A stretch of DNA of 33,093 nt from Melioribacteraceae bacterium (lineage in GTDB: Bacteria; Bacteroidota; Ignavibacteria; Ignavibacteriales; Melioribacteraceae), in assembly GCA_026983795.1 (NCBI GenBank), contig JALSTI010000268.1:1-33093 (forward strand), written 5' to 3'. Of this stretch, positions 25,431 through 33,093 are shown piece by piece. The notes under the pieces were generated by a model. It saw nothing but the letters and a program-made list of their open reading frames with translations, did no database searches and had not been told where the DNA came from. Each line of letters opens with the position of its first letter. The stretch's first letter is position 1. The translations under genes and the position numbers were made by a program.

Positions 25431-26388
25431 AGTTTGCCTCGTTTTTGTTAGATGAATAATCTTTTCTAATATACATTATTATAGCCGAAAATAAAACCAG
25501 CAAAACAGCAAAACTTATTGAAGTCATCAAAATATCATTAGCGGGTAACACGCTCGATTTTATAAAATCTTCGTCTCCAAAACTGAAGTAAGCCATAATA
25601 GCCACAAAATTATTTAAGAAATGCAAAACCATGGAAACAAAGATTGAATCGCTTTGATAAACAGCGTATCCCAAATAAGCGCCAAGCGCAATTAACGGAA
25701 TTAAACCATAAGGATTGAAATGATAAAATCCGAAAAACACCGATGTTATAAGAATTGAAACAAAGGGGCTTAATTTTAATTCAAAACTTTTCTGTACAAA
25801 TCCCCTGAAAAAAATTTCTTCACAAATAGCCGGAGTTACTGAAACAACAAGAACAATTAACAATTGCTCAATTAAATTATTTCCGTTTAGAATTTGGTTG
25901 TATTGTTCGCCTACCATTTTATCTATTTTATCTAAAAACGATTTTACTTGTTGAATAAACGGATTGTTGGAAGCTATAAATTCTATAAAACGATTTTGAA
26001 GATAAAGATAATTTTGAAGCAGCGGAATTAATACAATCATTCCCGCGGAAAATAAAATAACTTCTCTTTGTTTGGGCAGCTTAAAACGTATTACCGTTGT
26101 TACATCTTCATAAACAAGTTTAGCCAATAACAATGCCGGGAAAAGTATGAACAATATCTGTCCGCCCATCGTCATAAGTCTAACGGCATTCATATTGGCA
26201 TTTTTAAAATCAGATCCAAAAATTACCAAAGTAAGTATTCCGCCAACAAATTGATATAAAATAAACACACCTATCAATCCGAATAATGCTGCTGCAACCG
26301 GCGACATAATTGGGTTTAGTTCATTTCCACCATTAAGTTTTTGACGGTAACGTGAGTCTTGATCTGTGGGCTTTAACTTATTATTCAT
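25417..26388 (-). CDS. CPBP-family (Rce1/CAAX-like) intramembrane metalloprotease
   Basis: A 323-residue membrane protein with about eight membrane segments. The CPBP motifs are intact: EEIFFRG (Glu190, Glu191, Arg195), FFGFYHF (His223) and MVLHFLNN (His256), forming the intramembrane metal site. The first 25 residues are hydrophilic, and a loop (about 130-172) between segments is long and charged. In bacteria such proteins act in bacteriocin self-immunity, protein maturation or unknown roles; no bacteriocin-like gene is nearby, so a housekeeping membrane role is the likelier guess. It overlaps the DUF2007 gene by 14 bases and follows DUF3108 after 60 bases. Confidence 0.9.
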   Translation of the reverse strand: MNNKLKPTDQDSRYRQKLNGGNELNPIMSPVAAALFGLIGVFILYQFVGGILTLVIFGSDFKNANMNAVRLMTMGGQILFILFPALLLAKLVYEDVTTVIRFKLPKQREVILFSAGMIVLIPLLQNYLYLQNRFIEFIASNNPFIQQVKSFLDKIDKMVGEQYNQILNGNNLIEQLLIVLVVSVTPAICEEIFFRGFVQKSFELKLSPFVSILITSVFFGFYHFNPYGLIPLIALGAYLGYAVYQSDSIFVSMVLHFLNNFVAIMAYFSFGDEDFIKSSVLPANDILMTSISFAVLLVLFSAIIMYIRKDYSSNKNEANYDLS

Positions 26389-26448
26389 TACAACTAAATT
26401 ATGAAAATTGGATATTAGATGCTATGGAATGATTTAGCGCGAAAAAAT

Positions 26449-27240
26449 TTAATTCACTTTGGAAGTTAATTTTCCCGCTAAATTTTCATACGAATTCAAA
26501 TCGGCATCAATTGAACCGATAATTACTTTGGTTTTAACTTTAACCGGAATTTTCAATTCATCGTCGCTTAACCAAATTAAAATATTGCCTTCGCTTTTAA
26601 ATAAACCGCCTTCCACAACAAGTGGCTCCACAATAATGCATTTAAATGTTCCGGCTTCTACCTTTACCGTTTCCCTGCCTCTAAAAACCACGTCCAAAGG
26701 ATAAACTTTATCTTTGTAAAAATTTTCAAGATGCACTTTATCTCCGGGTTTCATGCCTGAATAATCGAAAGTCCGCGCCAAATAAAAAGCGGAAACTATA
26801 TCGTTTACATAAGGAGGAATATCATAACTACCCTCGCTGGTTTTAGCCTTTCCTCTTCGCTGATCGAAAAAGGCAGAAAAATCCCGTTTATATCCGCCTT
26901 CGCGTATATGTTGTTCAAACCTCCAAGGGAAAAGACCTTCTTTATCCAAATAAGTTACATATCTATCGCGAACTTTATAAAAAGGATCGAAAGCCGGAAC
27001 CGTATTTACCTTGAATGTAATATGATAAACCGGACGGTGCGAAATCCTTTTCATATTCGGAATTTCCATAACTGCAATACCTGCCGTTACAAATCCGTAT
27101 TTAACATCGAACGTAAGTTTTTCTCCGACTTTAAATGCATGGTTTTCCATTACCCTGAATTCTTTTCCGGATGAATTTACAGACCCAACATTATGAAAAG
27201 ATAATAAAACGAAAAGCAATAAATTTAATATATTGAACAT
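26449..27240 (-). CDS. Secreted DUF3108 protein
   Basis: A 263-residue protein with N-terminal signal peptide (about 1-22). The mature part has the DUF3108 pattern: FKVGEKLTFDVKYGFVTAGIAVMEI (about 36-60), a strand-rich middle including FRFEQHIREGGYKRDF-like sequence (written here FPWRFEQHIREGGYKRDF), YDIPPYVNDIVSAFYLAR (about 139-156), and VFRGRETVKVEAGTFKCIIVEP. DUF3108 proteins are periplasmic or outer-membrane-facing beta proteins of unknown role, found in many diderms. It lies ten bases after the GT9 glycosyltransferase and ahead of the CPBP gene. The first residues FNILNLLLFVLLSFHN lack a basic n-region, so the start may be slightly different. Confidence 0.82.
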   Translation of the reverse strand: MFNILNLLLFVLLSFHNVGSVNSSGKEFRVMENHAFKVGEKLTFDVKYGFVTAGIAVMEIPNMKRISHRPVYHITFKVNTVPAFDPFYKVRDRYVTYLDKEGLFPWRFEQHIREGGYKRDFSAFFDQRRGKAKTSEGSYDIPPYVNDIVSAFYLARTFDYSGMKPGDKVHLENFYKDKVYPLDVVFRGRETVKVEAGTFKCIIVEPLVVEGGLFKSEGNILIWLSDDELKIPVKVKTKVIIGSIDADLNSYENLAGKLTSKVN

Positions 27241-27249
27241 TTAACTCTC

Positions 27250-28290
27250 CTAATTTGATGTTGAAACAAGAACGTTTTTGATTTTAACAAAAACCTCGTT
27301 GATGTTAATGGAATCCATACAATTTATTTTTTCGCACTTCCGCCTGTTGCAATTCTCACACTCAATCTCAGGAGAAAAAACCAATTTTTTCCCGGTATAC
27401 GGTCCCCAGCGATTAGGTGAACAAGAAGGAATTAAGGGATAAAAACCAACGACAAATTTACCTAATGCGCTCGCAATGTGAATTGGTCCGGTTGAATTTG
27501 CAATCAGTATGTCAGCTCTGTTTATTAATGCCATTAATTCGCTTAAATTAATTTTACCCGCCAAATTTATTATTTTAGAAATATTTTGAGAAACCGAATC
27601 GCAAATTTCTTTTTCTGCTACAGTACCTGTTACCACTAAGTTTATGTTCAACTCTTGTGCCAATAGTCCGGTTAATTCTTTCATTTTATAAATTGGCAAA
27701 TCAATTGCGCTTCCGCCGCTTCCGGGATGAACAATCACAGTTGGAATATCTTGATTGAACCCGTTCTTTTTAAGAATATCATTTACATTTTGTCTACTTT
27801 TTTCAGAAATTTGTATATCAAACACTACATCTTTTGGGTCAACATTTGTTATCCCAATCATTTTCAACATATTTATATTGAACTCCAATTCATGCTTTTC
27901 GCCGTATTTTCTATGCTCATAAATTTTTTTATTAAATAAAAACGAATACCATCTATAGCCGGTTCCCACCCTTGTTTTTATACCGGACAAAAACAGAATA
28001 AGCGCTATTTTAAATGTAGGATTAACAACAAAAGCCGTATCGAAGTTCATCGATTTTATTTTGTTGATATTTTCCGTAAACTTGGGTTTTCCGTCTTTTT
28101 CCGAAAGAATGATAGTATTATCGATGAACGGATGGTTTTGTAGTAAATCTTTTGTATAATTTCTAACCAAATAACTAATCTTAGAATCCGGAAAATGTTT
28201 TTTAATTATGTAAGCAAGAGGAAGCGATAAAACAACATCCCCTATTCTATCCGTTCTAGCAATTAATATGTTTTCCGGTAATTTATTCAT
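27250..28290 (-). CDS. Glycosyltransferase family 9 (LPS heptosyltransferase-like)
   Basis: A 346-residue GT-B enzyme of family 9, which transfers ADP-heptose or related sugars in the lipopolysaccharide core. N-terminal motif ILIARTDRIGDVVLSLPL (8-25) holds the family's acceptor-side Asp. HPGSGGSAIDLPI in the middle is the nucleotide-sugar site, and NSTGPIHIASALGK then FYPLIPSCSPNRWGP close the C-terminal domain. A cysteine-rich tail CENCNRRKCEKINC follows, common in GT9 members. Its ATG overlaps the stop of the preceding DNA glycosylase gene by four bases, a strange but likely accidental coupling. The exact sugar is not predictable. Confidence 0.9.
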   Translation of the reverse strand: MNKLPENILIARTDRIGDVVLSLPLAYIIKKHFPDSKISYLVRNYTKDLLQNHPFIDNTIILSEKDGKPKFTENINKIKSMNFDTAFVVNPTFKIALILFLSGIKTRVGTGYRWYSFLFNKKIYEHRKYGEKHELEFNINMLKMIGITNVDPKDVVFDIQISEKSRQNVNDILKKNGFNQDIPTVIVHPGSGGSAIDLPIYKMKELTGLLAQELNINLVVTGTVAEKEICDSVSQNISKIINLAGKINLSELMALINRADILIANSTGPIHIASALGKFVVGFYPLIPSCSPNRWGPYTGKKLVFSPEIECENCNRRKCEKINCMDSININEVFVKIKNVLVSTSN

Positions 28291-28898
28291 CGTTTCGAAA
28301 TGTAAGAATTATTTTTGATATAAAAACGCCAGAGCAGTCCGGTTGATTTTTTAATTCCTATTCTCTTGGTCTTAATTATTTCTTTGGTCGGGATTTTCGG
28401 TCGATCCAATAAATAAATTTTGCCGCCGGTTAAATCTTCTCCGTTTTCCTTTCTACCTAAATTGAATGCTTGACAAATTTTAGCAGGACCGTTAGTTAAA
28501 TTAATTTTTTCTTTCTCATTCAATTCCGTTTTTCCGAATCTCCTTTCCGCCATAAGATTTAACCCTTCGACCGGTTCTATTGCCCTGATTAACACCGCAT
28601 CGCCTTCGTTTTTTTTACCGGTTACAACATTAGCGCAAAAATGAACACCGTAAGTAAAATAAACATATAAATGTCCGCCTTCTTCAAACATTACTTCGTT
28701 TCTTTTGGTTTTACCTTTATAAGAATGAGCTGCTTGATCTACTTTTCCTTTGTAAGCTTCCACTTCCACAATGTATCCGCTAAGGATTTTATTGCCGTTT
28801 TCAACTTTAACGAAAATTTTACCCAATAATTCTTTTGCAACCGTTAAAACGTTGCGGGTATAAAAACTTCTTGTTAATTTTTTTTGTTGTGTTTTCAT
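28287..28898 (-). CDS. mpg: 3-methyladenine DNA glycosylase (AAG/MPG type)
   Basis: A 203-residue base-excision-repair enzyme. The AAG fold is recognisable from AKELLGKIFV (21-30), GYIVEVEAYKG (41-51) with the catalytic Glu45 equivalent to human AAG Glu125, HLYVYFTYGVHFCANVVTG (76-94) with the intercalating tyrosine region, and LTNGPAKICQAFNL. The family removes 3-methyladenine, hypoxanthine and ethenoadenine from DNA. It overlaps the GT9 gene by four bases, with 223 bp of non-coding DNA ahead of it, so it probably heads the run down to cdsA. No ada or other alkylation genes lie nearby. Confidence 0.93.
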   Translation of the reverse strand: MKTQQKKLTRSFYTRNVLTVAKELLGKIFVKVENGNKILSGYIVEVEAYKGKVDQAAHSYKGKTKRNEVMFEEGGHLYVYFTYGVHFCANVVTGKKNEGDAVLIRAIEPVEGLNLMAERRFGKTELNEKEKINLTNGPAKICQAFNLGRKENGEDLTGGKIYLLDRPKIPTKEIIKTKRIGIKKSTGLLWRFYIKNNSYISKR

Positions 28899-29121
28899 AA
28901 TTGATTTATTCCCAAGGGCTTAAAACTATTCGCTGAAATTCCAATACAACCAAATTCCAATTTAAAATTTTATTTTACTTTTTCCATTTACAATTTTATG
29001 ATACAACAATTAAAAATGCTTAATCTCATTTATTCGAATTAGAATTTTACTGAATTAAAACATATTGATTCATTTACGGTTAACTTTTATATGTTTTTAT
29101 GGAAGGGAATGCAAAGAGGTA

Positions 29122-29757
29122 TTAATTTTTCAAACGTTTCTTTATTTCATCAATTCTGGCTTTATAAATCTCTTTGCGTTTGGGACGTAATTTAATAAGC
29201 TCCTCGTAAAGTTCCAGAGCTTCTTTCCAATTATTTTGATCGAAATAAATTCCGGCAAGGGTTTCGGAAACTATTTTTTTATTACTGTTCTTATATTTCC
29301 GTTTATATTCATCAATAACTTCTTGATTTGTTTCCACTGGTTTTACTTTGGCGTGTTCCAATTCGCCGGCAAGTGTTTCCAAATTGTCTTCAAAAACCGC
29401 CGGTTTATTTTCCGGGTATTCCTGTGCTGCCGGTTCTAAACTTTCATTACCGGATTTGGGTAAATTTTTATCATTATAAGAGCGAATAATATTAGAATAA
29501 TAATCATAACTTTTATCGTCAAGAAACAATTCGCGGGCTTTTTTTAGTTGGTTTACGGCTTCTTCGTTTTCCCCAAGCTTTGCAAGGGTAATTGCGTAGT
29601 TTACAAGCGCCGTAACGTATTCGGGATATTTTAACAAACCGTGTTCTAAAACGGTTAAAGCGTGTTCCGGTTCGTTTTGTTTTAGATATTGTTCGGCTAC
29701 ATAAGCAAATAGAGGCGAACTATTATTATACTCGTAAATAAGTACAAATTTATCCAT
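29122..29757 (-). CDS. TPR-repeat protein downstream of GT2
   Basis: A cytoplasmic protein of about 211 residues with tetratricopeptide repeats at both ends: SPLFAYVAEQYLKQNEPEHALTVLEHGL then YVTALVNYAITLAKLGENEEAVNQLKKA near the start, and SETLAGIYFDQNNWKEALELYEELIKLRP near the end, joined by a linker rich in Glu, Pro and Asn (about 100-150). I choose the ATG at 29757; an in-frame TTG at 29784 would add nine residues and lies seven bases after the GT2 stop, but has no better ribosome-binding site. TPR proteins mediate protein contacts; the tight link to GT2 suggests an accessory role in the same process. No catalytic motif is present. Confidence 0.8.
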   Translation of the reverse strand: MDKFVLIYEYNNSSPLFAYVAEQYLKQNEPEHALTVLEHGLLKYPEYVTALVNYAITLAKLGENEEAVNQLKKARELFLDDKSYDYYSNIIRSYNDKNLPKSGNESLEPAAQEYPENKPAVFEDNLETLAGELEHAKVKPVETNQEVIDEYKRKYKNSNKKIVSETLAGIYFDQNNWKEALELYEELIKLRPKRKEIYKARIDEIKKRLKN

Positions 29758-29790
29758 TTTACGAATACCGTTTTTTGCTTCCAATTAAAA

Positions 29791-31260
29791 TCAATTCCCC
29801 TTTTTCAACTTTGCGTGTTTAAACGACATTGCAGCAACGGAACTAAATCCCAAGAAAAACATCAAATGAAAAGGAAGAGCTGCAATTTCCATAAAATAAA
29901 TTGAAGCCGCCACGCCTATAAAACAGTACACCGCCAAAATCAATTCGATAAATGCGGAAGGATCGGCTTTAATTGCGGAAATATATTTGTTTTTGTTATT
30001 AAGTTTGTCGGTTGGACTTGTAATTTTAAATTTAGGAGTTCTAACAAAAGCGCTTTTTCTATCTAACAGTCCTTCAATTACAGCTCTGGAATTATTTACT
30101 GCAAAACCCATACTTCCCGCCATAAAAATCGGGAACAGCGCCATTTTTTTTCGCCAATCGGAATAGACATCACGTTGGGCATATAAATAAAACAGAAAAG
30201 AACTTATAAATGCCAAAACAAAAACAGACATAATATTAAAATAAGGATCATACGGACCGCTGTTTTTTATAAATACAAGCGGAACATTTAGAATTCCGGC
30301 TAATAAAATAAAAGGAAATACGAGGTTATTTGTAAGGTGAAAAGTAGATTGTAATTTTATTCTAAACGGTAATTTCGACTTCCAGATTTTAGGCAACATT
30401 TTCTTCGCTGTTTCAATTGCGCCTTTGGTCCATCTAAACTGTTGGGCTTTTAATGCATTCATTTCCGAAGGAAGTTCTGCGGGAGTAGTAAAATCGCGTA
30501 AATAAACAAACTTCCATCCTTTTAATTGAGCGCGGTAACTAAGGTCCAAATCTTCCGTAATAGTATCATCCTGCCAATTTCCTGCATCTTCAATGCATTC
30601 TTTTCTCCATACGCCGCCGGTACCGTTAAAATTAATAAAAAACCCTGCTTTATTTCTAACAGTTTGTTCAATAACAAAATGACCGTTTAACGCCAGCGCT
30701 TGTATTTTGGTAAGAATGGAATAGTCTTCATTTAAATGTTCCCATCTGGTTTGAACCATTCCTATTTTGGATTTAACAAAATATTTTAACGTTTTTTTCA
30801 GAAAGTCTTTTTTCGGAACAAAATCGGCATCGAAAATTGCAATAAAATCGCCTTTGGCGGTTTTTAATCCCTCTTTTAATGCTCCGGCTTTATATCCGGT
30901 CCGTTTTTTTCTGTGTATATGTTTAATATCAAAACCCTCTTTTTTCTTTTCTTCAACCAACCTTTTCGCTAATTCGTACGTCTCATCTGTCGAATCATCC
31001 AGAACTTGTATTTCCAATTTATCTTTTGGATAATCAATTTCACAAACCGAATTTATTAATCTTTCAACAACATAATATTCATTGTAAACCGGGAGTTGAA
31101 TTGTAACGGTCTGATCGAATTGGTCTCCTTTTTTACTGTTATGCGCAATCTTATTATACTTACGGTGATAATAAAGCATTATAAATCCATGACTGGCAAA
31201 TATAAGAAGCACAGTAAGTGAAAGAATATATGAAAATAAAACTATTTGATCCATAATCAT
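29791..31260 (-). CDS. Membrane glycosyltransferase family 2 (cellulose-synthase-like)
   Basis: A 489-residue processive-type GT2. One membrane segment leads (about 7-30); the catalytic domain spans about 50-285 with DDS (88-90), the DxD motif DADF (144-147), TED (235-237, probable catalytic base Asp237) and QQFRW (273-277), the QxxRW motif of processive enzymes. Four or more membrane segments follow (310-395, 437-475). Such enzymes make beta-glycans, or glycolipids like the beta-monoglucosyldiacylglycerol synthases; no PilZ domain or partner subunits are present, so a glycolipid product is as likely as a polysaccharide. AGAGG seven bases ahead supports the start at 31260. The TPR gene follows directly. 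Confidence 0.93.
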   Translation of the reverse strand: MIMDQIVLFSYILSLTVLLIFASHGFIMLYYHRKYNKIAHNSKKGDQFDQTVTIQLPVYNEYYVVERLINSVCEIDYPKDKLEIQVLDDSTDETYELAKRLVEEKKKEGFDIKHIHRKKRTGYKAGALKEGLKTAKGDFIAIFDADFVPKKDFLKKTLKYFVKSKIGMVQTRWEHLNEDYSILTKIQALALNGHFVIEQTVRNKAGFFINFNGTGGVWRKECIEDAGNWQDDTITEDLDLSYRAQLKGWKFVYLRDFTTPAELPSEMNALKAQQFRWTKGAIETAKKMLPKIWKSKLPFRIKLQSTFHLTNNLVFPFILLAGILNVPLVFIKNSGPYDPYFNIMSVFVLAFISSFLFYLYAQRDVYSDWRKKMALFPIFMAGSMGFAVNNSRAVIEGLLDRKSAFVRTPKFKITSPTDKLNNKNKYISAIKADPSAFIELILAVYCFIGVAASIYFMEIAALPFHLMFFLGFSSVAAMSFKHAKLKKGN

Positions 31261-31590
31261 GGTATAACCTCTTTATTTATATAGAAAGCGAGACTTTCGA
31301 TATGTTTAATTTAGTCTCATAAAATTATAAGGGACAGTAAAATTTAGGCATGAAATATAGTGAAATTATTTCTTTTTAGCACAAGTATTTATTAATATAG
31401 CCAAGTACTTTTCTAAAAGGCTTGGTTTGTTTATACGTAGAATTCCAAAGTCTTTTCATCCATTTTATTTTTAATTCTTATTCATTTGTATTTAATTAAT
31501 TTAATATTATGAGTATTACGAATGGTTGTTTTAAAAGTCTCTTTTTTTATTATATTGAAATTTGCAAAAAATATAAATTCTGTTAACGCC
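31261..31590. other. Divergent intergenic region between GT2 and rimO
   Basis: About 330 bp with no gene. It must contain promoters for GT2 (minus) and rimO (plus), but I see no convincing boxes. The notable element is the hairpin at 31401-31425. Short open frames near 31509 and 31522 on the plus strand are in or beside the rimO frame and do not look like separate genes. Confidence 0.5.
31401..31425 (+). terminator. Terminator-like hairpin in the rimO leader
   Basis: CCAAG (31401-31405) pairs with CTTGG (31421-31425), and CTTTT (31408-31412) with AAAAG (31415-31419), two stacked stems with a two-base loop. On the plus strand TTTGTTTAT follows at once. It strongly resembles the lptE-M48 hairpin (shared CCAA...CTTGGTTT). 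A plus-strand terminator about 165 bases before rimO would be an attenuator or block incoming transcription. Confidence 0.4.
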
Positions 31591-32889
31591 ATGAAAAACA
31601 AGATAAAAAATATAGAAGTAATTACTCTCGGCTGCGCTAAAAATATAGTTGATTCCGAACGTTTAATGGAACAGCTAAAACTAAATAACGTTAATTTGGT
31701 TGGAAATGCAGAAGATGCCGAAGCTGTTATAATAAATACATGCGGATTTATTGAGGACGCAAAACAAGAATCCATCAATACTATTCTAAATGCAATTGAA
31801 GCTAAAAAAAACAACAAGATTAAAAAGGTAATTGTGGCAGGTTGTCTTTCGGAAAGATATAAATCCGATCTTGAAAAAGAATTACCACAAGTGGATGCAT
31901 TTTTAGGAACCGAAGACTACCGCGGTATTTTAGACCAATTCGATTATTCGCTTAAAGAAAACCTCTTGGGCGAAAGAGTAGTTACAACTCCAAACCATTA
32001 TGCATATATAAAGATATCGGAAGGATGTGATAATCCTTGCTCTTTTTGCGCTATTCCGTTAATGCGCGGTAAACACAAATCGAAGCCTATTGAATTCCTC
32101 ATTAATGAAGCAACTGCTCTTGCTAAAAAAGGAGTGAAGGAATTAATTATAATTGCACAAGATACAACAGACTACGGAAAAGATATTTACGGAAAGAGAA
32201 GTATAGCAAAATTGTTAAGGGAATTAAGTAAGGTAACCGGTATTGAATGGATCCGGCTGCTTTACGCATACCCTTCACATTTTCCGGACGATTTAATAGA
32301 AGAGATTAAAACAAATCCGAAAATCTGTAAATATATCGACATGCCTTTGCAGCATATTTCGGATAACGTTCTAAAATCTATGAGAAGAGGAATTACAAAA
32401 AATACCACTATTAAATTAATTAGAAAACTTAAAGAAAATATTCCCGGACTTACATTAAGAACAACATTTATAACAGGATATCCAACCGAGGGAGAAAAAG
32501 AGTTTAATGAGTTGTATAATTTTATAGAAGATATCCAATTTGACAGAGTAGGAATTTTTAAATACTCGCGCGAAGAAAATACACCGGGTTTTATTTTAGG
32601 AGATCCCGTTGACGATACGATTAAAGAAGAAAGACTGGCAACATTAATGGAGTTACAGAGTTCGATTTCCGCAAAGAAAAATAAATCGTTTGTTAGAAAG
32701 GTTCTAAAAGTTGTAATTGATGATTTGCGGGATAATTATTACATTGCAAGAAGCGAAAGAGATACACCGGAAGTTGACGGAGAAATTTTGATAGAGAATA
32801 ACGGAAAAAGTTTGGAAATAGGAAAATTTTATTCTGTTGAAATTATTGACGCAAATGAGTATGATCTTTTTGGGAATATTATTATTTAG
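31591..32889 (+). CDS. rimO: Ribosomal protein S12 methylthiotransferase RimO
   Basis: A radical-SAM methylthiotransferase that modifies an aspartate of ribosomal protein uS12. I choose the ATG at 31591 (432 residues, MKNKIKNIEVITLGCAKN), which begins as RimO proteins do; an in-frame ATG at 31522 would add 23 hydrophobic residues with no family match. Neither has a good ribosome-binding site. UPF0004 cysteines are Cys15 (TLGCAKN), Cys51 (NTCGFI) and Cys85 (AGCLSER); the radical-SAM triad is SEGCDNPCSFC (Cys146, Cys150, Cys153) followed by AIPLMRGKHKSKP, diagnostic of RimO against MiaB. The TRAM domain covers the last 65 residues or so. The next gene starts 15 bases after the stop. Confidence 0.95.
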   Translation: MKNKIKNIEVITLGCAKNIVDSERLMEQLKLNNVNLVGNAEDAEAVIINTCGFIEDAKQESINTILNAIEAKKNNKIKKVIVAGCLSERYKSDLEKELPQVDAFLGTEDYRGILDQFDYSLKENLLGERVVTTPNHYAYIKISEGCDNPCSFCAIPLMRGKHKSKPIEFLINEATALAKKGVKELIIIAQDTTDYGKDIYGKRSIAKLLRELSKVTGIEWIRLLYAYPSHFPDDLIEEIKTNPKICKYIDMPLQHISDNVLKSMRRGITKNTTIKLIRKLKENIPGLTLRTTFITGYPTEGEKEFNELYNFIEDIQFDRVGIFKYSREENTPGFILGDPVDDTIKEERLATLMELQSSISAKKNKSFVRKVLKVVIDDLRDNYYIARSERDTPEVDGEILIENNGKSLEIGKFYSVEIIDANEYDLFGNIII

Positions 32890-32904
32890 GAAGGACCTAT
32901 TAAA

Positions 32905-33093
32905 ATGAAAAAAATAATTTTACTCTTACTTTTCATTAACTCGCTATTACTTGCCCAAGTGGAAAGTTCGCAATTTATTGTTCCTAGATCGTATGCGCGT
33001 TTAATCGATTTCGATATAGCGGATTATAAGAGTAACATTACCGGAAAAACCAGAGTGGATGTATTTATAGAAGTGCCGTATTCACGAATCCAA
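32905..33093 (+). CDS. Secreted protein, N-terminal fragment (GWxTD-type likely)
   Basis: Only 63 codons are in the window. MKKIILLLLFINSLLLAQ is a clear signal peptide; the mature part starts VESSQFIVPRSYARLIDFD and continues KTRVDVFIEVPYSRIQ. The last stretch, a strand with VDVFIxVPYxxLQ, resembles the beginning of GWxTD-domain proteins that are frequent in Chlorobi, Ignavibacteria and Bacteroidetes, but the defining motif lies past the edge. AGGAAGGA at 32887-32894, overlapping the rimO stop, is a strong ribosome-binding site ten bases ahead. Co-transcription with rimO is likely. Confidence 0.65.
   Translation, partial: MKKIILLLLFINSLLLAQVESSQFIVPRSYARLIDFDIADYKSNITGKTRVDVFIEVPYSRIQ

Noticed and set aside
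31522-31590. Upstream ATG for rimO giving 23 extra hydrophobic residues.
   Set aside because: RimO is cytoplasmic and family members start near MKNKIKNIEV; no ribosome-binding site favours the longer form.

Overview
The window is clearly AT-rich, densely coded bacterial chromosome with no insertion sequence, prophage, CRISPR array, tRNA or rRNA that I can see. The gene set suggests the Bacteroidota/Chlorobiota/Ignavibacteriota (FCB) group, most likely an Ignavibacteria-like diderm. Pointers are a gldA-F-G plus DUF4340 ABC locus, a DUF5916 outer-membrane protein, a miaB / sigma-54 activator / lptE neighbourhood, a secreted protein that resembles GWxTD proteins at the right edge, many lipoprotein signals, frequently weak or absent Shine-Dalgarno sequences, and two candidate promoters resembling the Bacteroidetes TTG...TAnnTTTG form. 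This placement is inference from family content.

Layout. Positions 1-1408 (minus) hold the start of an SPFH/stomatin-like gene and a long NfeD protease-like gene. At 1456-4718 a SAM methyltransferase converges on a four-PAS soluble histidine kinase, and their stop codons share one TTAA. At 4882-9378 (plus) lie a DUF5916 beta-barrel protein and a lipoprotein form of the thioredoxin-like DUF255/YyaL family, followed by an opposing NADPH-dependent FMN reductase. A gene-poor stretch of about 600 bp (9993-10588) carries inverted repeats. From 14719 down to 10589 runs a four-gene ABC transporter operon (ATPase, permease, GldG, DUF4340), with rpiA upstream of it. At 15816-21187 (plus) are an M23 peptidase-like protein, miaB, a TPR/SPOR protein, an MBL-fold hydrolase, a sigma-54 activator and lptE, ending in a hairpin facing an M48 lipoprotein peptidase. 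From 31260 down to 21252 the minus strand carries mainly envelope and lipid genes: a GT2 glycosyltransferase, a TPR protein, a 3-methyladenine glycosylase, a GT9 heptosyltransferase-like protein, DUF3108, a CPBP protease, a zinc-ribbon/DUF2007 protein, CdsA, a hexapeptide-repeat protein and a Tat-exported histidine-rich protein. rimO and a truncated secreted protein close the window on the plus strand.

How it fits together. Much of the region concerns envelope biogenesis: phospholipid precursor synthesis (CdsA), LPS sugar transfer (GT9) and LPS delivery (LptE), peptidoglycan-facing proteins (SPOR, M23), membrane proteases (NfeD, CPBP, M48) and an ABC exporter. The sigma-54 activator overlaps lptE, so an envelope-stress link is a reasonable hypothesis. 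MiaB and RimO are the tRNA and ribosomal-protein S12 methylthiotransferases.

I did not find a clear new multi-gene defence or biosynthetic system. The least explained items are the Tat-exported His-cluster protein (22240-22923), the two gene-poor regions, the membrane-anchored DUF255 protein, and the activator-lptE coupling.
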